From the NCBI GenBank assembly GCA_937925605.1, contig CALALV010000066.1, positions 1-36,204 on the forward strand: a DNA stretch of 36,204 nucleotides, in the 5' to 3' direction. Source of the DNA: an uncultured Woeseia sp. GTDB taxonomy: Bacteria > Pseudomonadota > Gammaproteobacteria > Steroidobacterales > Woeseiaceae. Positions 7,886 through 14,796 of this stretch are shown in pieces (positions within the stretch are counted from its first letter, which is position 1; each line of letters opens with the position of its first letter). Below the pieces are notes generated by a model that was not told where the DNA came from, searched no databases, and was given only the letters and a program-made list of their open reading frames with translations. Made by a program: the position numbers and the translations under genes.

Positions 7886-8962
7886 GTGGTCACCGTCATC
7901 AGATCGACAATTGCATTGTCCAGAAGCAACGCCCTCTGGCGAACCTTCTGGCTTGTGCCAATTTGCACGTTCAGTCCCGCGAAAGCCGACCTTCCGCCGG
8001 TCACCTGTCTCCCTGACGAGATTGTCGTAACAATAGATTTCGATCTGTTCAGGATCGAAAGTTGTGCGATCGCTGAATACAATCTGCCGCCCGACAATTA
8101 CGATCCCCCGAGTGTTCCAGACGACGAATTCTGGTCAAGGACGCTGCCCTGGGACGGTGGCACTGAGCCTTTCGTGCCGGAATCGAATCAGGAACGAGGC
8201 GAGGGTGACGCCGAAGACAATCACGGCAGTTGTAAAGGCGGTAATCCGGTAAGCATTTCGACCGGTAACAAGTATCACTCTGAGACTGACTTCGTCGGCT
8301 CGGGTCGCCTTCCGCTCACCATTCAACGTTACTACAACAGCCTGCAAGCAAGTGCTCCCGCATACAAGGGCGCATTCGGGCAGGGCTGGTCGAGCAATCT
8401 TACCGAAAGAATTCTCGCTATCGAGACTTCCGATCCGAACAACCGGCAGGTACTGATCGAGAATTCTTCCGGCTATCGCTTTCGCTTGACCTCGACGAAT
8501 GGAAACCCATGGCTGATGCCGAACGGTAAGGAAGTGCTTTTCGAGTTCGACGACGATACCGAAACCTGGATCTGGTGGGAAAACGGTATTCGAAAGACTT
8601 TTCTGACCGATGGCGAGATTTATCAGATTCGTCACTCCAGTGGCGAGTACATTACGTTCGACTACTCGACGCACGAGACATTCTCGGATGGAAGCTTGCG
8701 ACCCTCGAAGATCTTGCACAGCAGCGGCCGCGAACTGGACGTGACATGGGACAACGATGACCGTATCAGTCAGATCAATGACCCGGCGGGACTTACTTAC
8801 ACTTACACTTACGACGCAAGCGGGAACCTGATACGCGTCGACTACCCCATTCCAGATGCAGAGACCGGCTCAATTACATACAAATATGAATTGAGTACTG
8901 CGCCAAACACTAGTGCTCTCACCGCAATCGTGTACTCGCGCTGGCAGCGCAGAGTTTGCTAG
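7886..8962 (+). CDS. RHS/YD-repeat protein, N-terminal fragment (frameshifted)
   Basis: N-terminal part of a large exported RHS protein. The GTG at 7886 follows the G9 tract and begins a chain with a Sec-type signal (ALWRTFWLVPICTFSPAKA, cleavage before DLPP); a TTG at 7916 would give a shorter version of the same signal. A proline/acid-rich linker follows, then the entry motif typical of RHS proteins (DUF6531-like: GNPVSISTGNKYHSETDFVG, then RLPLTIQRYYNSL) near residue 120, and the first YD-type repeats (YTYTYDASGNLIRVDY). The frame stops at 8960-8962, but homologous sequence continues in another frame from about 8940, so this is one gene broken by a single-base shift. Base composition is clearly more AT-rich than the receptors before it, consistent with a transferred island. 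Confidence 0.75.
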   Translation: MVTVIRSTIALSRSNALWRTFWLVPICTFSPAKADLPPVTCLPDEIVVTIDFDLFRIESCAIAEYNLPPDNYDPPSVPDDEFWSRTLPWDGGTEPFVPESNQERGEGDAEDNHGSCKGGNPVSISTGNKYHSETDFVGSGRLPLTIQRYYNSLQASAPAYKGAFGQGWSSNLTERILAIETSDPNNRQVLIENSSGYRFRLTSTNGNPWLMPNGKEVLFEFDDDTETWIWWENGIRKTFLTDGEIYQIRHSSGEYITFDYSTHETFSDGSLRPSKILHSSGRELDVTWDNDDRISQINDPAGLTYTYTYDASGNLIRVDYPIPDAETGSITYKYELSTAPNTSALTAIVYSRWQRRVC

Positions 8963-11900
8963 CTATTCCTATGCGGCCGACGGACGGGCAGTGTCCACTG
9001 AGCATTTCGGCGCTGTCGAGAGAACGGCGTTCGAGTTCCACGCGGAATCGTCAACGAATCTCGTTCGCAAGACGATAAACGCTCTTGACAAAGAAACCTT
9101 CTATTTCTTCGAGAACACGGGCGGTCGCATGCGAGTCACGGACGTAGATGGCCTGGCTAGCGGTACATGCCTTGCTGCGAACATGGACTACACCTACGAT
9201 TCGTTCGGATTCTACGATACGGTCACCGACTGGGAAGGAAACGTTGTCGACTACGACTACGATTCCTTTGGGCGGTTGGAGTCCGTTACCACCGGGCATG
9301 GAACAACAGATGCCAGGACCACGAGCTACGAATGGCATCCGGTCTGGGAGAAGCCCACCGAGATCGACACTCCGTTGCTCCTGACGACGTTTGAGTACGA
9401 GGACGGCTCAGGCCTGCTCGAATCGGTTGCGCAACAGAACAAATCGTCGTACGGCGTTCCCGATGAGACACGGACGACCGCCGTATCGTACGAGTTCCAT
9501 CAGAACGGCCAGATGAGCCGAATGACGGTCGACGGACCACGAACGGACGTAGCGGATACGACGGACTATAATTATGACACGCTCGGCCGGCTCACATCGA
9601 TTGTCAATGGACTCGGCCACGCGACGACCTTCGAAAATTTCGACGCCTATGGCCGACCACAGACAATCAACTTTCCGTCGGGATTAGTGCGAGATTTGAC
9701 CTATCACCCACGTGGAATGATTTTGACCAGCACGGATACGGTCGACGGAACGCCGCGTACGACAACTTTCGAGTACCGTCCTAACGGTGACTTGGATCGA
9801 CTGACCCGCGCCGATGGCTCGTCACTGGAGTTCGTCTACGACAATGCCCGTCGCCTGGTGTCCACTATTGATGATGCGGACAGGCACCGTGACCTGGAAT
9901 ACGACGAGGCTAGCAACGTAGTTCACGAGGAAATCTGGCAGGAGGAACTCCAGTACGTCTGGCAGCCGGACGATCCGAACTGCAACCCGCTTGCCCCGCC
10001 ATTCCCGGAGTGTCCCGGCAGCGGGTCGTTCCAGTGGGTGGATACGATGGTCCTGGAGGCCGACTACGAGTACGACGCACTGAATCGCCTGACGAAGCGC
10101 ATCAACGGCAACGGGCAGACGGACGAGTACGGGTACAACAAGAACAACCAAGTTGCCGAAACCCGTGATGGATATAGCCGGACTACGACGATCGAGTACA
10201 ACGCCAACAACGAGATTGACGACACGACGCATCGCGACGGCGGCCTGAGCCGGGTCACCTATGACGACAACGGCCTGGTAAGCGGTATCCGGGATGCCGA
10301 AATCAAGTGGACGAATTACGAGCGCGATGGTTTCGGGCAGGTCGTCCGTCTGGTTAGCCCGGCAACAGACGCACTTGAGACCGTTTTCACGTACGACGAA
10401 GCCGGCAACGTACTGACGAAAACGGACGCTCGCGGCATTGTCACGACCTACACTTACGATGCCCTGAACCGCGTCCTGACCTCGACGTCTGGTTCCCTCA
10501 CCGAGATCACCTACACCTACGACACCGACCGCGACGGCTACCTGTACGAGGTCACCGACCATGCCGGCACCCACACCTTTACTCGCAACGAGGCCGGCGA
10601 ACTGACGAGCCGGACAAGCGTGGTGGCGGGCACGTCGATGACGGTGTCCTATACCTACGACACCATGGGGCGGGTGGACGTCATGACCTATCCGAGCGGC
10701 CTGAACGTCGATTACGACTACGACTCTGTCGGGGACCTGTCCGGGATTCGTGCTTCGAGCGCCGGCCTGAGTGAGCGGGACGTCGTGTACGACGTCGAAT
10801 CCCTGCCCTGGGGACCGGTCGGGGCCTACACGTACGGGAACGGCGAACTGCGGCAGTCAAGTTATGACCTCGGCTACCGGCGATCGAGCCTGTCTAGCGG
10901 CGCGCATTTCAGCCGCTATCTCGGCTACGACGCGAACGGCAACCTGACGCAGATCGGTACAGGTTTCCGCAACTTTACCTACGACGAGATGGACCGCCTG
11001 GCAAGCGCCGACGGCCCGGACGGGAACTACGACTACGATTACGACCTGAACGGCAACCGCATCTGGCACGAGCTCGACGGCAGCAGGACCGACTACAATT
11101 ACAGCTATTCCCGGACCCGGCTCATTTCCCGGACCGGTGCGATGAGCGAGACCCGCTACTACGACGCAAACGGCAACACCCGGCGCATCGGCTCGCAGTA
11201 CTTCGACCACGACGATGCCAACCGCCTGTGGCGCTACCGCTACGGCTCACAGACCGTGACCTACGCGCACAGCGCGTTCGGCGAGCGGATGCTGAAGACG
11301 GAAGGCACGACCGAGACGCGGTTCCTGTACGACGGCGCGAGCCTGGTTCACGAGCGGCAGGGGAGTACCGAGCGGGATTACATCTACCTGGAGGGCGAGG
11401 TCGTCGGCTTCGTCGAAAACGACGTGCTGTACTACGTCCACAACGACCACATCGGGCGACCGGAGATCGTCACGGACGCCACGCAGGCGAAGGTCTGGGA
11501 GGCCGAGAACAACGCGTTCGGGAACGCGCCGGTGCTGGACGCGATCGGCGGGTTCAATATCGGGTTTCCGGGGCAGTATTACGATGAGGAGAGCGGGACT
11601 TACTACAATTTCTTTCGGACGTATGACTCGAGTACGGGCCGATACCTGCAGAGTGATCCGATTGGGATGGCTGGCGGGCTGAATACTTACGCTTATGCCT
11701 TCAGCAACCCCGTAGGTCTGTTCGACCCAACCGGCGAGAATCCGGTTGGAGCACGCCCGCCTGCAAGGCAGCCCGCCCGTTTTCAGTCTAGGTATCATCC
11801 AGATACGATTGTTCGCGAGGCGATGGCGGCGCAGCGGCACAATAGTCAAGCAGCTCGCGCCCGCCGCGATAGGTTACACGCCGAGCGTATACAGCAAGTT

Positions 11901-12146
11901 GTGCGTGAGGTAATGCGGCATCACGAGGAAGATGTACGCACACTTGAAGGTCTAGGGGACGCGACAATTGGTCAAATCAAAAAGTTGCTCGAGAACCGCG
12001 AACTGGCGCGAATCCTATCTAGGCCGCAACCAACGACAAGAATTCTTGATCTGCCAAGCCCTGGTGCGGTTGTAACGTTAGGGGCGTCCTGTAGAGTAAT
12101 CCCCCGTGTGCCTCGGGTCGACGCGGAAATGCGGCCATGGGACTAG
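8913..12146 (+). CDS. RHS/YD-repeat protein, main body and C-terminal tip
   Basis: Continuation of the frameshifted RHS gene; the GTG at 8913 only opens the frame, and homologous sequence starts near 8940 (RAGSAEFASYSYAADGRAVS). More than 20 YD-type repeats (YDSFGRLESVTTG, YDTLGRLTSIVNG, YDALNRVLTSTSG and others) would build the hollow RHS shell. The core end is canonical: YVHNDHIGRPEIVTDA, YYDEESGTYYNFFRTYDSST, GRYLQSDPIGMAGGLNTYAY, then DPTG at 11724-11735. After DPTG a unique 136-residue tip begins (11736-12143), charged and helical with an Arg/His-rich middle (RRDRLHAERIQQVVREVMRH), unlike any toxin domain I recognise. In polymorphic RHS systems this tip is the toxin, and the next gene is its immunity factor. 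The joined gene would encode roughly 1,400 residues, normal for the family. Confidence 0.8.
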   Translation: MLSPQSCTRAGSAEFASYSYAADGRAVSTEHFGAVERTAFEFHAESSTNLVRKTINALDKETFYFFENTGGRMRVTDVDGLASGTCLAANMDYTYDSFGFYDTVTDWEGNVVDYDYDSFGRLESVTTGHGTTDARTTSYEWHPVWEKPTEIDTPLLLTTFEYEDGSGLLESVAQQNKSSYGVPDETRTTAVSYEFHQNGQMSRMTVDGPRTDVADTTDYNYDTLGRLTSIVNGLGHATTFENFDAYGRPQTINFPSGLVRDLTYHPRGMILTSTDTVDGTPRTTTFEYRPNGDLDRLTRADGSSLEFVYDNARRLVSTIDDADRHRDLEYDEASNVVHEEIWQEELQYVWQPDDPNCNPLAPPFPECPGSGSFQWVDTMVLEADYEYDALNRLTKRINGNGQTDEYGYNKNNQVAETRDGYSRTTTIEYNANNEIDDTTHRDGGLSRVTYDDNGLVSGIRDAEIKWTNYERDGFGQVVRLVSPATDALETVFTYDEAGNVLTKTDARGIVTTYTYDALNRVLTSTSGSLTEITYTYDTDRDGYLYEVTDHAGTHTFTRNEAGELTSRTSVVAGTSMTVSYTYDTMGRVDVMTYPSGLNVDYDYDSVGDLSGIRASSAGLSERDVVYDVESLPWGPVGAYTYGNGELRQSSYDLGYRRSSLSSGAHFSRYLGYDANGNLTQIGTGFRNFTYDEMDRLASADGPDGNYDYDYDLNGNRIWHELDGSRTDYNYSYSRTRLISRTGAMSETRYYDANGNTRRIGSQYFDHDDANRLWRYRYGSQTVTYAHSAFGERMLKTEGTTETRFLYDGASLVHERQGSTERDYIYLEGEVVGFVENDVLYYVHNDHIGRPEIVTDATQAKVWEAENNAFGNAPVLDAIGGFNIGFPGQYYDEESGTYYNFFRTYDSSTGRYLQSDPIGMAGGLNTYAYAFSNPVGLFDPTGENPVGARPPARQPARFQSRYHPDTIVREAMAAQRHNSQAARARRDRLHAERIQQVVREVMRHHEEDVRTLEGLGDATIGQIKKLLENRELARILSRPQPTTRILDLPSPGAVVTLGASCRVIPRVPRVDAEMRPWD
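11042..11666 (+). repeat. RHS core-end direct repeat, copy 1
   Basis: A 625-bp segment of the main RHS gene that recurs at 12670-13294 with an offset of exactly 1628 bp. Positions 11042-11320 (279 bp) are identical in both copies; I count 16 differences in the remaining 346 bp, most of them at third codon positions. The repeat ends at the codons for SDPIG, just before the tip boundary. Confidence 0.95.
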
Positions 12147-12184
12147 GGCAGGCGAGGAAATCTGCAATGTGTGGAGAGCCAACG

Positions 12185-12595
12185 ATGCATGCCGAAACAC
12201 TGAGACAACTACGCGTACTTTCCGCACTCTCAATTACTCTTGTTGTGGCAGAAGTGCTGTATTCGCGGTTCGCATGGGCTCGCCTACCTGAACACCTTAT
12301 TGAATTGCTATCGCTTAATGGAATTAATGCCCTCTTGGCGATTCCGGAGTCGGTATTTCTCGCGTATCCGTATATTCAGATCGCATTATTGATTGGCCTA
12401 ATGATTCCAATGAAATACTCGCGCGCGGCGTTCCTGGCAAATGTGGTATTTTACCAAGTGATTTTCGCGCTTAGCGGGATCAGTATTGGCCTCGCTGGTC
12501 AGTCTGTGATCTTCGTGATTCAAGCATATGCGTATGGCGCAATCATCTATGTACTCATGACTGCTTATGCAAAAGAGCCAGATAAGTTTGCCTGA
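12185..12595 (+). CDS. Small four-helix membrane protein, candidate RHS immunity
   Basis: 136 residues with about four hydrophobic segments (VLSALSITLVVAEVLY, the IQIALLIGLMIP region, FLANVVFYQVIFALSGISI, SVIFVIQAYAYGAIIYVLM) and short loops: an inner-membrane protein. I recognise no named family. The ATG at 12185 is chosen because GGAG lies about 8 nt upstream; the frame is open back to 12137, and an ATG at 12167 is possible. It starts 38 nt after the stop of the RHS tip, the position of a cognate immunity gene. A membrane-embedded immunity protein would suit a tip that attacks the inner membrane or acts from the periplasm, but that is inference. Base composition is low for the window (26 of 60 G+C in the line at 12301), like other tip/immunity cassettes. 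Confidence 0.7.
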   Translation: MHAETLRQLRVLSALSITLVVAEVLYSRFAWARLPEHLIELLSLNGINALLAIPESVFLAYPYIQIALLIGLMIPMKYSRAAFLANVVFYQVIFALSGISIGLAGQSVIFVIQAYAYGAIIYVLMTAYAKEPDKFA

Positions 12596-12625
12596 CATGC
12601 GATTCCTCTGCTTTAGTTAGTCTCA

Positions 12626-13837
12626 ATGTCGGGCGTGTCGGCGCAAATACCGAGTATCGAATTACACTGCGACCTGAACGGCAACCGCATCTGGCACGAG
12701 CTCGACGGCAGCAGGACCGACTACAATTACAGCTATTCCCGGACCCGGCTCATTTCCCGGACCGGTGCGATGAGCGAGACCCGCTACTACGACGCAAACG
12801 GCAACACCCGGCGCATCGGCTCGCAGTACTTCGACCACGACGATGCCAACCGCCTGTGGCGCTACCGCTACGGCTCACAGACCGTGACCTACGCGCACAG
12901 CGCGTTCGGCGAGCGGATGCTGAAGACGGAAGGCACGACCGAGACGCGCTTCCTGTACGACGGCGCGAGCCTGGTTCACGAGCGGCAGGGGAGCACCGAG
13001 CGGGATTACATCTATCTGGAGGGCGAGGTCGTCGGCTTCGTCGAGAACGACGTGCTGTACTACGTCCACAACGATCACATCGGGCGACCGGAGATCGTCA
13101 CGAACGCCTCGCAGGCGAAGGTCTGGGAGGCCGAGAACAACGCGTTCGGGAACGTGCCGGTGCTGGATGCAATCGGTGGGTTCAATATCGGGTTTCCGGG
13201 GCAGTATTACGATCAGGAGAGCGGGACTTATTACAACTTCTTCCGGACTTATGACTCGAGTACGGGCCGATACCTGCAGAGTGATCCGATTGGGCTGGCT
13301 GGGGGTTTGAATTCGTACGCGTACGTGAAGGGCAATCCGGTACTACGGGTTGACCCTCGGGGATTGGATTTCTTTGGCCCCCAATCATCAACGCTTCCAC
13401 AAGATCGGCGGGTCGGTGACGACGGGAGTATTTGTACGGGTGTCGAGTTCAGAGTTGGCAAAAGGCCAGCGTTAGGTAGTATCTGGAAAAATGTTCCGAA
13501 GGACCCAATGACTGTCGTTGCGGAAAAAGTCTCAATCGGTACCGTCGTCATGGCAGCTGGAGGTGCAATCTGTACCGCGGCCAATTGTGGCGCTGCGACA
13601 ACGGCAGTGCTTGAAGGTATTGGCCAGTTCGGCGCCGATGTACTTAATGATCCAGAGAGGGCCAACAAGAAGATTGAACCTTTAAACGTACTTTCTGAAG
13701 TATTAAAGGGCTTTGACTTCGAAGGCGACAAACAGCCCCAGTTGCCGCCGCCCGAACCGCCGGCAATCGAGCACAGAAGAGAAATCGACAGACAAAAGCC
13801 GCAGTCCAGTGATCCGATTAATCCGCCGAGATCCTGA
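12626..13837 (+). CDS. Orphan RHS core end with alternative C-terminal tip
   Basis: Displaced copy of the last part of the RHS core fused to a different tip; 403 residues. The first 15 residues (MSGVSAQIPSIELHC) have no counterpart. From 12670 the protein matches the main RHS gene through YDSSTGRYLQSDPIG, then GLNSYAYVKGNPVLRVDPRG. The tip of about 157 residues (13364-13834) is unrelated to the first: a cysteine-containing Gly/Ala-rich hydrophobic stretch (VVMAAGGAICTAANCGAATT) is followed by a proline- and charge-rich tail (PQLPPPEPPAIEHRR). I recognise no toxin motif. The start codon lacks a convincing ribosome-binding site and there is no signal or shell, so it is probably silent until recombination places it on the full-length gene, as proposed for orphan RHS tips in enterobacteria. 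Confidence 0.75.
   Translation: MSGVSAQIPSIELHCDLNGNRIWHELDGSRTDYNYSYSRTRLISRTGAMSETRYYDANGNTRRIGSQYFDHDDANRLWRYRYGSQTVTYAHSAFGERMLKTEGTTETRFLYDGASLVHERQGSTERDYIYLEGEVVGFVENDVLYYVHNDHIGRPEIVTNASQAKVWEAENNAFGNVPVLDAIGGFNIGFPGQYYDQESGTYYNFFRTYDSSTGRYLQSDPIGLAGGLNSYAYVKGNPVLRVDPRGLDFFGPQSSTLPQDRRVGDDGSICTGVEFRVGKRPALGSIWKNVPKDPMTVVAEKVSIGTVVMAAGGAICTAANCGAATTAVLEGIGQFGADVLNDPERANKKIEPLNVLSEVLKGFDFEGDKQPQLPPPEPPAIEHRREIDRQKPQSSDPINPPRS
12670..13294 (+). repeat. RHS core-end direct repeat, copy 2
   Basis: Partner of 11042-11666 in direct orientation. Homology starts abruptly at CGACCTGAACGG and stops after the codons for SDPIG, where the two tips take over. Recombination between the copies would delete the intervening tip 1/immunity 1 cassette and put tip 2 on the main gene. 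Confidence 0.95.
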
Positions 13838-13878
13838 AAGTGGCAATAGCCGTGAGTTGATTCGTAAGTACCTAAGCG

Positions 13879-14487
13879 ATGAAAACAAGAAGTCTGAGTT
13901 GGATCAACCAGCTTGACGAAAGTGTTTTGGCTATTCGAATCTGGTTACGAATTCAATCAGCGTTGCTGGTGCTTGCCTTGGCATTGACTCTTGTTGCTTG
14001 GCTATTCGCCTATTTTCTCACGCGGGTGAATCTAGCGAACTGGGTCGCTGATTGGTGGCCGACTCCAATCATGATTTTCGCAGTTCTCCTTTTTGCGTTC
14101 AGGCGCGTCGTCCGGAGACGGAATGCGCTGTGGCATGAACTAATAGATCTCGGAACCGCAGACTCGTCAGTGTTGGATGAAAAGCAGCACGGCCCGGTGT
14201 ATTTGACAGGTGGCATCAAGTTTGGAACAGACCTCCTTGGTCCAGTGACGATTACAGGCAATGCGAATGGGGTTTCATTTTGGCAATTCGGGAGAATGGT
14301 TGCGTTTTATCAGTGGGGCAATATGGACTCTGTGGCGGTACGGCATAATGCCAAGGGGGGTTGTTACGCAGAACTGGTACTGCGCAATTCGTGCGACAGG
14401 GTTGTGCCGAAGCTCGTAATTCCCTGGGATAGCGAATTGGTCAATAGCATTCCAGCCTCGATTCGCCGAGCGAACGCGAGTAGCTAG
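13879..14487 (+). CDS. Two-helix membrane protein, candidate immunity for tip 2
   Basis: 202 residues. Two hydrophobic segments (ALLVLALALTLVAWLFAYFL about 28-47; PTPIMIFAVLLFAF about 61-74) and a basic stretch (RRVVRRRNALW) precede a soluble domain of about 120 residues rich in beta-type sequence (GPVYLTGGIKFGTDLLGPVT, VSFWQFGRMVAFYQWGNMDS). The two-helix-plus-domain layout suggests a membrane-anchored protein with its C-terminal domain in the cytoplasm. No family recognised. It begins 41 nt after the orphan tip gene, repeating the tip-then-small-membrane-protein order seen upstream, so immunity is the leading guess. Base composition is low, as in the first cassette. The ATG at 13879 has only a weak ribosome-binding site. 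Confidence 0.65.
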   Translation: MKTRSLSWINQLDESVLAIRIWLRIQSALLVLALALTLVAWLFAYFLTRVNLANWVADWWPTPIMIFAVLLFAFRRVVRRRNALWHELIDLGTADSSVLDEKQHGPVYLTGGIKFGTDLLGPVTITGNANGVSFWQFGRMVAFYQWGNMDSVAVRHNAKGGCYAELVLRNSCDRVVPKLVIPWDSELVNSIPASIRRANASS

Positions 14488-14512
14488 CCCCTAGGTTTCG
14501 CAGTTAGTTTGA

Positions 14513-14713
14513 CACCTGAACGGAAACCGCATTTGGCACGAGCCGAACAACAGCAGGACCGACTACAACTACAGCTCATCCGGGACCCGGCTTATTTCCC
14601 GGACCGGGGCGCTGAGCGAGACCCGCGCCTACGACGCGAACGGCAACACCAAGCGAATGAGTTCACAGTGCTCCGACCATGGGCAGGTCAGCCGATTTCG
14701 GCGACGTTTCTAA
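14513..14713 (+). pseudogene. Decayed third copy of the RHS core end
   Basis: A 67-codon open stretch with no start codon (a TGA directly precedes it) reads HLNGNRIWHE, then SRTDYNYSSSGTRLISRTGA and SETRAYDANGNTKR, colinear with the beginning of the two 625-bp repeats. By eye about 84% of bases match copy 1 over some 166 bp; homology then breaks off near 14680 and the frame stops at 14713. There is no tip and no immunity gene. It lies 25 nt after the second immunity candidate, the same place relative to that gene that copy 2 occupies relative to the first. Most likely it is the remnant of an older displaced tip cassette. Confidence 0.85.
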
Positions 14714-14752
14714 AGATAATCTGCTGATTTGTAATCGCTTTTTCATGCATTA

Positions 14753-14768
14753 CTGTATATAATCACAG
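14753..14768 (+). promoter_or_regulatory. LexA (SOS) box overlapping a TATAAT -10
   Basis: CTGTATATAATCACAG has exactly the gammaproteobacterial LexA form CTGT-N8-ACAG with an AT-rich core. A perfect -10 hexamer, TATAAT, lies inside it at 14758-14763, so a bound repressor would block the promoter. It ends 28 nt before the HNH endonuclease start. No good -35 is visible. Confidence 0.75.
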
Positions 14769-14796
14769 CTCTCTTGTTGCACTTCCGGAGAGCGCC

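Noticed and set aside
8500..14700. CRISPR-like repetition
   Set aside because: The repeated pieces are coding YD repeats of variable spacing and 625-bp core copies, not short identical repeats with unique spacers.
14509..14727. Plus-strand frame over the third RHS remnant, as a separate small gene
   Set aside because: The homologous reading is in a different frame (14513-14713); this one translates to meaningless Arg/Gln-rich sequence.
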